From the NCBI GenBank assembly GCA_009617715.1, contig VTFK01000148.1:1302001-1366000 (forward strand): DNA of 64,000 bases, written 5' to 3'. Of this stretch, positions 25,501 to 37,310 are shown piece after piece (the first letter of the stretch is position 1; every line of letters begins with the position of its first letter). This DNA comes from Plectrocnemia conspersa. Its lineage: Eukaryota; Arthropoda; Insecta; Trichoptera; Polycentropodidae. The notes under the pieces are model-generated. The model was not told the origin of the DNA and searched no databases. It saw nothing but the letters and a program-made list of their open reading frames with translations. A program made the position numbers and the translations under genes.

Positions 25501-28150
25501 ATTGCTTAAAGTACCGCAAGAGTAAGAACAATATTGAACATTTACTCATTACGCACATCTGTCGGATAGTATTGATTTGCTCTCATTCAGGTACTCACAG
25601 TTGGTGGACACGTTGTGTTCCAACGATTTTTATCTCTGTAACTATATATATACATATATTTGAATGTATTGTTTTTAATCTGTGCGGGTGTATTAGTTTA
25701 AAGAGGTTATGTATTTATTTTTATGTAGAAGTCTTATAAATAATACACGATTTCAAATTTATGACGGCATTCTTCAAAAGCTTAAAATACATATTAAAAA
25801 AAAAGTCTTTTATAATCCTAAATATAAAGGTAGTTCCAGGGGTTCCGAGCCGCGGTTTGAGAGTCGCCGAAATATCGCAATGCGGTGCGTAGCTAGCGCC
25901 ACCGCACGACCGACGTTTCGCGCAATACGAAAATGAGGAAAATTAAAAGGAAATTGAGAAAATAGCGCAAGAAAAATGAAGGGAAATCGACTTGTAATTT
26001 TAATGATTAAATTGACGACGGACGTCTAGACTCGAAATAGTATTACCGATCGAAAATCATTTTTCTTTATTATTGAATTTATGTTTTAAATCATTTTTAA
26101 CTGGGGCTGGTAAAAGGGGTTCGAGCGATCATCTGTGACGCCTGTAGGGTTGCCAATTTTTAAAAGACCAAAAATTCCGAAATATAATAATAAAAAATTT
26201 TTTCCCCAAATCAGCATTATATCTGTAATCCAATGCACTGAAAATATATTTCTGTAATATTTACTTATTTTATATTAATTATTTTTATTTTTAAGCAGAA
26301 AAATGTTAAAACATGATCTACCTATAAATAAATAGCATACATATGTATATATGTATGTAAACTAGAGTTGCCATCTTTTGTATTATATGCCAGAAATTTT
26401 ACTTCAAGGGGGTGGATGAAAAGAGAGAATAGAGTATTTTTTTACATCATAAGCTTATGGACTGATAATACTGGTATGACTTTAGACGCTTGAAAATCTG
26501 ATAAAAATAAATATTATAAGAAATGCCAAGTCTGAAGAGACTTGAGATGATTGCAGATAATTCGTGTCTGGGAGTAGGTACCGTGGTCGTCGTTGATTGC
26601 TGATAATTCTTCGAATGATTGTGATGTGACCGAGTTTCAAATCATACTGATTCTTCGAGGAAGCTCGGGGGAATAGGAGACGAGCTAATTGAGAGCCAAT
26701 CGCATTAGCGCCTGACAACACATAAAATATCAAGCCTTTTAGTAAAACGCTAGGCGATAATACTACAGCAATGCAATTCAATACAAGGTCAAGAATATAT
26801 TTTTTAGGCGTATGTCTTGAAACCCGTGAAGTTTTTTTTTAATAAATTAATTTAAGATAATTGATGGTTTTTAAAAGTTTGAGTGGCTATTGTGCAAATC
26901 TGGATGCTCTCTCGATTTCTAATGTTTTTGTAAACGCAAAACTATTTTTGTTTGAATGATTTGTAAAAATCAATGGATGCTTATACAGTCATATAAACTG
27001 ATAAATGTTTAAATGAAAATTATTAACAGACACATTAAAATAAGATTATACAGTATGTATAGCTTCATTTTATTTAGTAATATTTTTAAAGAAGTGTCAA
27101 AAAGAAGGCTGCTGATGTTTATCTTGAATACGAGCAATAAACTATACTGTGTTATTTATCAAGACAACGTGTATATTATATTGTACATCTATTTTATGAC
27201 TTTGTTTTCATTGTTACAAGCCTTGAAAATCACGTCCACATCTAAACAGATATATATGATGTTGCAAACGGAATTAAAACTTCCACAGCTTGCTCTACAA
27301 CACAAAACATGCTACTCTTAGGGAGCACCAGCATTCGTCAATATTTTTATTAAGTAAAGCTTAAATTATTAATCGATGAGTTAAATAAAATTGAAATACT
27401 TCCATCGATGACTTGGGAGCGAGATTCGAGCAGGGGTGAGGATGCTCGGTTTCATTATGCGAAGCGCATGTCATTGCATTTTCGGTGTAGTGTTTATTAA
27501 ATGAAGCACTTTTTAAAATTCTAAGGGGCAGTGTCGACAACCCGTGAATGCTCGAGAGTCGCGATTGCGTCCCTTATTCTTACTCGTTGCGGCCATGACG
27601 TCAGCGCTTGATACCGCTTCTCTTGCGCGAGTGATCCAGCGTCTCAACCAGCTTGCTAAACACAATAATATTTTTGGCGATATCTATGAAGAGCTGAAAA
27701 AAATGTGGGATGGTGCTCATCTATTTTAGCTGTGCACCATAACTGTTTTTTTTTTTTAAAATAAATGTTTAATTGTATATTGGTCACCATGAAGTCATAA
27801 TGGTCAGCTTTGTAAAAAAATAATTCGATACAGCTTATATCAGAATGATTGCGTTTTTATTGTTTTCGTGGATATCTCTTGGCAATAAAATAATGAAAGA
27901 AAATCAGCTACTGTAGTTTGAGCATCGCTGTTATAATGTTGTCTTGAAAAAAATTGGCCTGTCTCTATTGATCAATCTCTACTGCTTAATTGCATAATTT
28001 CGTGCAATTGGCTGCAATATACATCCGTTGTAATCGATTGATCATGTTTCACGTAGCTGTAGTGAATATTATTAGCGCTGAGCCTTTAGTTTTTTGTCTT
28101 TATTAAGTTTTTGGCTGTGTTTCGGTACTTCATCTTAATCCAATTATATG
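22581..28150. other. Intergenic region upstream of VAP, no gene recognised
   Basis: AT-rich sequence between the VAP promoter and the hAT cluster. It contains a duplicated unit (about 23330-23410 and 23567-23648), a poly(C) tract near 24282-24294, short GC-richer islands near 25830-25930 and 27400-27730, and no convincing exon. The 61-codon frame at 27544-27729 has no recognised similarity. Confidence 0.5.
23330..23650. repeat. Duplicated unit with ATGGCGG core
   Basis: Two diverged copies in direct orientation about 237 bases apart share ACGAATTTT, then AGC(C/T)GTTATT(T/C)TGAAACAA, then ATGGCGG(A/G)TCAAG and TAGCTAACCAA-type ends (about 23330-23412 and 23567-23650). They probably derive from a repeat array or from two copies of one element. 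Confidence 0.55.
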
Positions 28151-28155
28151 GTAAA

Positions 28156-29482
28156 TATGGAATCCAATCCCGGAGCAAAATTTCGGGATTACAAGTCTAC
28201 GATCCCGGGATCAGATTTTAAAAATTCTAATTAAATATATAAATAAAATTAATAAAATTGGTAAAAACCAACTAATACAATTTATTTTATATGAGACATT
28301 TATCTTTTATTACATGCTATACGTACAATCATTATTTTTGTATGTATCTCTATGATTCATAGAGATAACTTTAATACAGTAAATAATCTTGTATTAGAAA
28401 TGTATTTTAAAAAATAAAAAAGTATAATTAAATAAAACAAAAATACAGGTAGTTTTAAAATAATATTATAATTTTGAATAATATGTTTATAGTAGTATTA
28501 CAGCATCGAGTGTCTCTTCGTTTAGTCTGGATCTAAGTTTGGTGTCCAGGCAGTCTGCTGCTGAAAAAGCCCGTTCAGCCTCCACACTCTCTGGAGGTAT
28601 TGTCATGATATTTTTGTATACCAGTTCGAGATAATGATCACGTGAAACGCCACTTTCAAGTAAAAACAGTTTTTTCTCATTACGAATATAAGACTAGTGT
28701 CATTTTGAACTTTCAGCATTTTGAGATGATTGTGCTTCAAGTGGTTCTTCTGATGTTTTACCACATCTTGCTCATGGACTTCAGTTAGCCTTTCTATTAA
28801 TTTTATAATTTACTGACTTAGAGTTTTACATGGATCTATTTGCGATTTTTGTATACTTTTAAAAATAAATCATTCCAGCATATTAAAGACTATTCCGTCT
28901 GGTTTTACAGTGTAATATAAGTGAAAGATCTTTTCCATGCTCGTTTTAACGTATTTTTGTAAAATAGCATCATTCTTAGTAGCTGATCTTATAAATACTA
29001 TCTATTTACATCTCAGAAGGCATGCTTATCAGATTCACAATCAATTATAAAAAATCATTTTCCTTTTTCATATCCATCGGTGAATTTATATTGATTTCTT
29101 CCAAACATGATTTCGTAGGTTTAATTGGAATCATTTTGTAAAGAACTACAGAAACAGCTGGTTGAATTCCATGAGTGATAAATAATTTATGTTACATAAT
29201 TGGTGTTACATAATTGATGTTACATAATTGATGTTCCAAAATAGATATTACATAAGTGATAATTAAGAATGAGTAATGCAGATATGCCAACTTAATAATG
29301 AATTATGACCCTATTTTATCCAGTGATGATGTTATTTATTATATGTGAGCATAAGTACACACGCACCGAACTTTATACAAGTCAATTCGAATTTTGTTGA
29401 TAAGAAAGTCAATCTCGAAAGTCTCGGGGCTATAATTTCTAATCCCGGCTGTGATTCTGGGATCCCGGGATTGGATATCCTA
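28156..29482 (-). mobile_element. hAT-like element 1 with CCCGGG-rich ends
   Basis: The left end reads TATGGAATCCAATCCCGG, and the complement of the right end reads TAGGATATCCAATCCCGGG. Both match the ends of the neighbouring element at 29501. On the minus strand near 28505-28640 a hAT C-terminal dimerisation motif is readable: SVEAERAFSAADCL, then TKLRSRLNEETLDAVI. Flanks ATGGTAAA and GTACTAAA agree only at 5 of 8 positions, so the insertion is old or the boundary is off by a few bases. It contains a 14-bp tandem repeat at 29191-29260. Confidence 0.7.
29191..29260. repeat. 14-bp minisatellite inside a hAT-like element
   Basis: Five tandem units of GTTACATAATTGAT: three nearly exact (from 29191, 29205, 29219) and two degenerate (29233, 29247). 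Confidence 0.75.
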
Positions 29483-29500
29483 GTACTAAATGCTTGTGAT

Positions 29501-30138
29501 TAGGGATTCCAATCCCGGGCCAAAATTTTGATCCCGGGATTTCGGTATTGCAATTAGTCGATCCCGGGATCCCGGGACCAGTCCCGGGATAATTTTCGTG
29601 TTATTTTATCGATAAAAATAATTTAAAATGTATTTTTACATCTGTTTTTTATAACGTACAATGTATAAAGTACGTATAATTTTAGTCTTGGACTTAAAAT
29701 AGAAAATAATATAATAAAAATAAAAAAGGCAAGGTCTTATATATTCATTTGAGAAGATAAAAAATGAACTTTTCACAATGTATGTACATAGGTATGTACA
29801 TTCATAGACACAATTAATTGAAAACATTATTTTGAATAAACCTCACGAAGTAACATCAATGCATCAAGTGTTTTATCATTTAGCCTTGATCTGATTTTGG
29901 TTCCTAAGCAGCCTGCTGCTGAAAAAGCACGTTCAGACCACAGCCTCAAAGATTCACAGATGACACGTGCAACTCGCGCAAGTTTGTACACGAAATATAA
30001 CGATGTTGTCAATAATAATTCGATTGTGCTTGATAAATCAACCAATCCGAAAAATTCGGGATTATGTTTTATAATCCCGGGACTCATCGGGTATTGAAAA
30101 TCGTTCGGGATCCCGGGATCCCGGGATTGGAATCCCTA
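29501..30138 (-). mobile_element. hAT-like element 2 (638 bp deletion derivative)
   Basis: Terminal repeats TAGGGATTCCAATCCCGGG and its complement at the right end lie between identical 8-bp duplications CTTGTGAT at 29493-29500 and 30139-30146. The minus strand at 29827-30087 keeps the transposase C-terminus: LWSERAFSAAGCLG, then IRSRLNDKTLDALMLLREVY. The catalytic core is missing. Both ends are packed with CCCGGGATC palindromes. It inserted 18 bp from the end of the related element 1. Confidence 0.9.
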
Positions 30139-30146
30139 CTTGTGAT

Positions 30147-32000
30147 TGTTAAAAATATATATTTTTCATCCCACGTAACAATACGAAGTAAAATTATTGC
30201 GCTCATTTAATTCATGCGACACACATCTATCCAGTTTATTTACATATGGTTAAATATTGATAGAATAGTAACACCAAATCTTGCTACTAATTCATATGCA
30301 TTTACCATAGCTTTCATGCGGCTTCTTTTTTAGATTAAAATCGCAGGAACAGAAAATTTCAAATAACAATCGACTTACATCCTTACCAAATTCTTCGTTG
30401 ACATTTTAATCTGTCTGCTTTGCATTGGTTCCACTTATGTTTCTAAAATTATTTTATTACCTATTCATAGTTGTACAAAAATGATCTGAAAACAAGATCA
30501 TTTAAAAGGTAATCATAAACAAAAATATACGCTTAAAAGAGAAATAATACACCTTCACAATAAACAAAAGGACTGTCAAAGTTAACGTATCTCATACTTC
30601 TTGGAAAATTAGACATATATAGTATACCCAATAACCTTATATTATATATTAAAATACAAAAATATTTTTTAGCAAGCACGTTTATATAAGCATTTTGGGG
30701 GTTGTGATATAACGGCTGGAAACACGTGCTCTTTAATCTACTTTTAGCTCTTTATTAGCGATTTTTTTGATACTATAAATGTACGTCCTAGCTCAAGATC
30801 AATTAATCAGTAATATTAGATTAGTTGAAGGTTGATTATTTAAGTTTATTGATAGTAGACACTACTGAAACAGTATCATAGCAATACAAAGTTTACAAAT
30901 TGTCTTTACTTCGATTTACAATATTAAAAACATTAATACAGAAACAGATTATATTTCAATTCACCTTTGTCATTACTAATGATTAATAAATACTATATGT
31001 CTCTTGACCGTTCATATCAGTGAGTCAGTAGATCATATTCTGATTTAGCTCAGACGCTTAATAACAAAACACATATTGAAATTGAAGGTAATATATTGTT
31101 GAATATGTATTTAAAATTGTAAATAATAATTATTGTAATATCGTAATTTTGTATGTTATCCAAATTTTTAGTAATGGTTTTTGTGTATTGTATGTGTTTT
31201 ATTTTTATCGAAATTTAATAAGCGTGAGTTTTGGATACCATATATTGTAATATTAAATACATTTATAAATATATACATTCTTAAAACCATTAAGACAATA
31301 AGTAAATTTTAAAATTAATTGTTGCTGTGGGTGGACTAATGTTTTAGCATATGATTTATAAAAATGCATCATTATTTAAATAAAAACGGCCTCAGCTGAA
31401 AAGTGACATTGATTATAAATTATATTACACAGATTAATTCAAAATTAATTTTATAGATGTCACTGATTCTGAGATGAATACTTATTTGTATGTATTCATT
31501 ATGTGATTGACACTCATTTGGCATGAATTTACCCCGTTGTAATGTATTGGGCTTACGCCTGTCATGTTTTAACGAAAGATTTAAAACAAATTAAGAAATA
31601 TTCACTAAATCACCTAATAACTATCTACAATGCCGACGTTACGTCTCTGGTAGCAATTCGAAAAAAATTGGAATGCTATAACAAATTTAATTAGAGGATT
31701 TTAATTAAAAGAGTTACTTGAAAAAACATCTTTTACCGAATCACTTCTATTAAATCCAGATTCTTTGAAATCCTTTTGATTGAACAAATGGTTCCATTTT
31801 ATTTTCTATGTCATGGTGGCTGAGTAGTGACTTTTGTAGCCAAAAAGTTAATAACAGCTTATTGTACAATATATATAATTTACCAAAAATGTGTAAAGAA
31901 AAATATGGATGTCTTGAAAGTCCGCTGGGTGATTACCGTCAGTTGAGTACTTGTGTGATTTGTATCTGTCGTGTCATTTAGAGCGATTGGTGATGTGACC
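30147..32000. other. AT-rich intergenic stretch
   Basis: I see no coding similarity, terminal repeats or structured RNA here. Frames are short on both strands. Confidence 0.5.
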
Positions 32001-32260
32001 CAGTGGCGTAGCTAGGGTATGTGCCGCCCAGGGCGATTCTTAAAATTGCCACCCCCCCCCCATACATTTTTGCAGGGTCATAAATTCAGCATTTCTTAAA
32101 ATATTAAATTGGTTATTTTTAAGCTTATGTTATTCGTGGATTTATATATACATTCAGGGTTAAAAACCACACTAGACGATCCCATCGTTAATATGCCGCC
32201 CCCAAGCAAGTGCCGCCCGGAGCGGCCCGCCCCCTCCGCCCCTCCATATCTACGCCACTG
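32001..32260. mobile_element. hAT-type MITE (260 bp)
   Basis: The left end CAGTGGCGTAGCTAGGG and right end ATCTACGCCACTG are inverted repeats. The flanks ATGTGACC (31993-32000) and ATGTGATC (32261-32268) are an 8-bp duplication with one mismatch. GC-rich subterminal GCCGCCC/GGGCGG stretches and a poly(C) run lie inside. The TIR type CAGTGGCGTAGC is common among hAT MITEs of many animals. There is no coding capacity. Confidence 0.85.
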
Positions 32261-32269
32261 ATGTGATCT

Positions 32270-34420
32270 AGTGTCACATCCTTTTGTATTTGGTATTACT
32301 AATGGTATTTGAGGAACAGAATATGGCAAATAAGGCATATTAATAGTAAATCGCGTTAGGGCTTAACTTCATCTACAAATCATCCTTCTTAGTGAAAGCT
32401 AGTTTCAATGTCTCACATTGGCCGATAATTATAAAAGATGATTAAAAGAATGTTTTTTTGATGCAATGATGTTTATTTCTAGTTTCAAAGCTCATAAGGA
32501 ATATGGTTTTAGGAGTTGTTGTGCTAATTTATGGCTATTAATGGCTTTTGAAAATCTGCATTGTTATTGAGTAACTATGGTGTCTCCGGCGTTTTCTAAT
32601 GTATATTAATATTGTTGAAACCATCACCTTATTTTGACATATTTTATAATTTTTCTTTTCATTCATTTTCAATTCGTTATAAATTAACTAATATAAATGA
32701 TTTATTTATTATTTATATTAAATAAAAATGTTTTTTTTTTTATTATTAGCACTTATAGCGGTTCTATATAAAAAATATTTATGATATTTCATTTTCTCGC
32801 TGTGTTTTTTTATTTAATTAATCGAAATGTTTGGTAAGGTTAATTATTTTTTAGTCACGTTGAAACATTGTATTGTGGACAATAGAGCGTTTATATTGTT
32901 TCTGTACAGTTAAATTGTGAAATCGACCGTTATAAAAATAAATGTTAAAAACAAGGGTTGTAATATAGAATCTTGAGAAACAAGTCTTGGATTTGATATA
33001 TAATTTAATTTGAATAATTTATATAGGCATATTACTTGCATGCCAGATAGGAAGCTTTCTAAAATATCTAGGAATACTGTTTTTGTGAACTTTATCATTG
33101 CTTCACAACTAAATACTTCATAAAGTAAAATTTACTATATTAATAACATGTTCAAGTAGCTTATTTTTTATTATTACACTTATAGGCCGATAACTAGAAG
33201 GAAGAGTATTGTCTGTATCCGTGTATATAGAAATTGTAGATAGACAATACGAGTTAATAATGTTTAAAAGTAATTAATGTCAATCGGTGGAAGGGTTCTA
33301 AAGGCACTGTTAGTAAAGAAGTCATCTCCAGAAGCTTTGCGATTAGAGAGTCGCTGAATATGTGGGACAAAAATTTTCAAAGTGATCTTTTATATATTTT
33401 TATATATGTTTATTAAAATTAACTATGCATTGCGCTTTGTGCAAAACTGCCAGCAATAAAAATATTTTTTTTTGAAATCTTAGACATTTCAGAGTGAATT
33501 GTTAAGGATTTAAGTCGTCTGGTTTATTTTAAAAAGTTTGATTGTTATTTCTAATTAATTTCACTAATTTATTATTACATTTTATATCGATGGTGTACTT
33601 GACGAATTGATTATGAAATGTGGCACACGGAAATGTTCGGAGAGAGAGAGAGAGAGAGACAGTCAGAGCCAATACAAAAGTCTATTTATTTAACAAATCG
33701 TTCGTCCAGCCGATTCCTCCTATTTTCAGAAATATTCCTTTAAAAGAAGCTAACAAATAATTTTGAACATTCTTGAATGTATTGTTCTTTAACTAATTTT
33801 CTTTTTTGGTTTTCGGCTCCGGATATTTTTTTTGATGCCAATCATTAAAAAGAAAAACCGTTAAATATATATAAGAGCCGATATATTATAAAATACTTAA
33901 TAGTACTAATAAAAGATTTAAAAATATTTTTTTTTAACTAATTATATGTACATTCATATATAATAAAACCAAGACAATATAAAATATAATAAAAACGAAA
34001 GGTGATGTTTAAAAATCAAGATGTTTTAAACTAAATTTAATTCTATGTAAGTATTTATGGTATTTAATGAGAAATAATATAAAATAGTAGCAAGAGTAAC
34101 GATTTACACGAACGAATTACAAAAATTACTTCTAAAAAAGTATTAGTAGAAGGAAATTATTTTCAGTATTTATCAACACATAATATGAAATATGAAAATA
34201 TAATATTATAAACAATTAATAATAATTACCAAAAAATCTTAAACTTAACGATCCCTTATTGATGAAATTCACGATTTTTTTAAATGCAGCTATTTTAAAA
34301 AATTTTAATATATTAATAATAGAATTTTAAGAAGACACTAAGATATTACCTTATAAGCAGTGAAGTGATAAGAGAATTGCCGGTAAAAGTCACATCCTAT
34401 TCAACTCAGGAACTATTTTT
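32270..34420. other. AT-rich intergenic stretch with one microsatellite and one dispersed repeat
   Basis: No gene was recognised. A (GA)n run at about 33639-33658 leads into an approximately 70-bp unit that also occurs at 19300-19368. Confidence 0.5.
33637..33722. repeat. (GA)n plus dispersed unit, also at 19300-19368
   Basis: After GAGAGAGA the sequence reads GTCAGAGCCAATACAAAAG, then TCGTTCGTCCA and CGATTCCTCCT. The copy at about 19300-19368 reads GTCAGAGACAATACAAAAG, then TCTTTCGTCCA and CAATTCCTCCT, also after a purine-rich GA stretch. The class is unknown; it could be the edge of an LTR or Helitron family. Confidence 0.6.
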
Positions 34421-34429
34421 AAACTCAAT

Positions 34430-34790
34430 GAAAGGTTGGTTAAATTATAATTTTACTGAAACCAGGATAAGAACCATACGATATTGCCTCATACAGACCG
34501 ATAAGTATATCAAACCAGCTATGTCAAAATAGAAAAAATACTATTAAAAATAAACAAATCGATATGTGAGGAACTTAATCTATTTGGAGTTATAAATAAA
34601 TACTGTACAATAGAGCAATGCATAAATAGGTTGGGATAATATATTAATGAAGCCTATGAAATTAAAAAATACTGCTTAATCGTATCCTTAGACATAACAC
34701 AGGGTTTTGATAAAGTGTATCACCCTGGACTACTCCACAAAATTAAGGGACTGCTTTCACACAATATCTAAGCAATATAATCTTACCTGA
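34430..34790 (+). mobile_element. LINE reverse-transcriptase fragment
   Basis: The plus strand reads EPYDIASYRPIS (RT domain start) and, about 200 bases on, CLIVSLDITQGFDKVYHPGLLHKI (the D-x-(T/S)-x-A-F-D-x-V-W motif region of Jockey-like RTs). It is broken by stops, with no ends visible. Confidence 0.75.
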
Positions 34791-34799
34791 AAGACAGAC

Positions 34800-36630
34800 A
34801 CTTCCAAATTAAGATCGGAGAATAATAACACTATTTTATTTACCCTTATTTTCAATTTACTTGAAAATTTTACAAAAACTCTTTTGTAATATTTTTAATT
34901 AATAAATAAATATTTTACTCTTACTTGTGTGAATTATGTGTGAAAATTACCTTATAAAAATATATAATATTTTATATTTGATTATTAATAAATTTATGCT
35001 TCATAGTTGGTATAAGAAGAATTTTAAATAAGCTAAATATGATAATTGCTTATTTGCTTCTCTGTAGTTATATTGAAAATTGTATATTACTTCGGTAAAG
35101 GTCAAAAGCTAAATTTTATTTTATGAAGACATTTTCTCAATTGGCTTACTAATTGCTCGTAATAAATATAGTTTTCAAGATCGGGTGCCTATTAAAAATC
35201 CAATATGGCGGTAATAATTTATTTATTTTATTTTCCTATAGTAAATTACGTATATTGGCTTATAAAACTTATTGACCTTACGCATTAATTTAGATCGAAA
35301 ATTAACCTCGAAATCCGGATAATGCTGTGAATATAAGTAACGCTATACGCATTATTGAATTTACTGCTATGGGCTGTGTGGTACATATCTACCTATAAAA
35401 ATATCGATACAAATATAAATTGATTATAAAAATGTTAGATGTGCCGTATCAAATTCTTGAATCATTTCTCTGGGTTAAAATGGCCAGAATTAAACTTCAA
35501 AAATCGATGATAAAAAATATTAATAATTTTATGACATTAACTATTTGAAATACTAGACTTAAAAGCAAACATTTAAATGCCCAAGAAATTGAAATATATT
35601 AGTATACATTCTGGCGATTATACTGCTTTAACATACTTACCATTATAAAGGTGCTATTATACCTTAAAAATAAATGTTTTTATGTGAGCATAAAGTTATT
35701 TTTGATTTAATTAAGAGTTTTGGTTGTAACGTGCTGCTAACATATTGGTTATTGGCATTCCAATTCATGTCCAGCTGCGGATAGGTACTTGTCAGCTGAC
35801 AAACGTCATAACAATTATGCAGACAGGCGATCAAACCTACTCGAAAAGTGTATTGTAGAATACCCTTTAGATGGAATTATATTTTTAAATTATTAATCAC
35901 CATACATAACATATTTTATTTCTAGGCTTTCAGTTATTAAGGTTATGTTGTATTTGTGTCTTGTTTTATAAAATACAACAATATTAAGTTCTTATAACAT
36001 AATGTAAATTGATACATGTTTGCATTTTATGATGTATTAGTATAAGTTATATTTTATTGAGAAAAAATATTTTTATATAAAATACGTTGAATATTCAATT
36101 AGCACGATCAATTGATAATATACTAAGCAGTAATTTATGCATCGGCTTCTGAATTCTGCTTAGTTTTAATAGATAATCAAAAACATTGCTTCAAAATTAT
36201 TTTTTTAAATATTCAAAGTACATATTATTAGTTATTTGGATTTATATTTAATACTTAATTAGTGTTTTCTTACTTTTATTAATAACCACATAAATTATTG
36301 ATGTATGTATAATATATAGACAAATATACACGACAGTTAAAAAAAATGTACAGGCCTTTTATCTTGACAATCTTGACAAATTAGTGACGATATATCTGTA
36401 GAAGATGTTAAAAAGTATAATCATAGATGTCACTATGTACATTATAAAATATATTAAAATAATAATTTTATTGAGTAATAGATGTCACTATAATACGAAA
36501 TATTGTAAATTAATTTTTTATACTATTATATAAATTGATAAGAGCAATAAATTAGTAATGTGAGTCATGGGTTTGAAACTATCGATGTATATTGTATTTC
36601 GGTGATTGAAATTATTGTGTGAAAAATTAA
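34800..36630. other. AT-rich intergenic stretch
   Basis: I see nothing codable or repeated here that I can name. Confidence 0.5.
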
Positions 36631-36649
36631 ATTAAGATCATCGTGACCC

Positions 36650-36682
36650 AACAGGTTACCCCAATGCATCATGATGATTATT
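36650..36682. repeat. Dispersed motif CAGGTTACCCCAATGC (copy 1 of 3)
   Basis: The core CAACAGGTTACCCCAATGC, followed by a TCA(T/C) end, also occurs at about 48219-48252 and, inverted, at about 63638-63664. The class is unknown. An AT-rich tail follows each copy, as in LINE or SINE 3' ends. Confidence 0.55.
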
Positions 36683-36798
36683 AAAATACAAAAATTATAG
36701 AATGGAATCCCTCGAAAATAGTTTTATTGTAAACAGATCAGTAGTTTAAAGATATGCTGAGCGAAATACAACTTTATGCGAGAACTCGAAGTGAATCG

Positions 36799-37310
36799 TG
36801 TCCCAACTCTCCTGAAACAAAAGTGCTGGGATACTAACAAAATATCCTCATTTTAATCTCAATAACTTTTTGATTAAGAGAGAATTTTGGATTTTGGGTA
36901 TTCCAAATTATAGATCTCGCTTCAAGAATACTGCAAACTTAAAGTTTTATACAGGATGGATCAAAACAGTCTTCTGGATTTGAGAGGGGCGATGTGGAAG
37001 GTGGGGTGGGCGAGGGAGAGGGAAGTGGTCCCATTCGGCAAGGTGAGTAACCCCATTTTAGTTGCTAAGTCAGTCCGTGGCCGACCCGTACCCCGGATTT
37101 TAACCCCAATGACTTTTTTCTCTTGGACTACCTCAAAGAAAAAGTTTTTAAACACCGACCAAAAACTCTGGATAATAACAGAATTCTAAAAGAAATCTAC
37201 CTTTTTAAATTTATCTACCTTTCTTTTTTATACATGGCTTTTAATTTTATTGTACTAAATCAAAATCATCGAGACTGTTTCGCTCCACCCTGTAGAAGAT
37301 ACGAATAACT
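36799..37310 (+). mobile_element. Tc1/mariner-superfamily transposase remnant
   Basis: The plus strand near 37083-37190 reads TPDFNPNDFF and LDYLKEKVFKHRPKTLD after one frameshift. This matches the end of the DDE core (D-L-x-P-x-D-F-F-L-W-G-Y-L-K-x-x-V) of IS630/Tc1-mariner-type transposases. Only the C-terminal part remains. The 5' flank 36799-36955 resembles 41012-41360 (blocks TCCCAA..CTCCT, GTGC(T/A)GGGAT, AATATCCTC). Confidence 0.55.
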
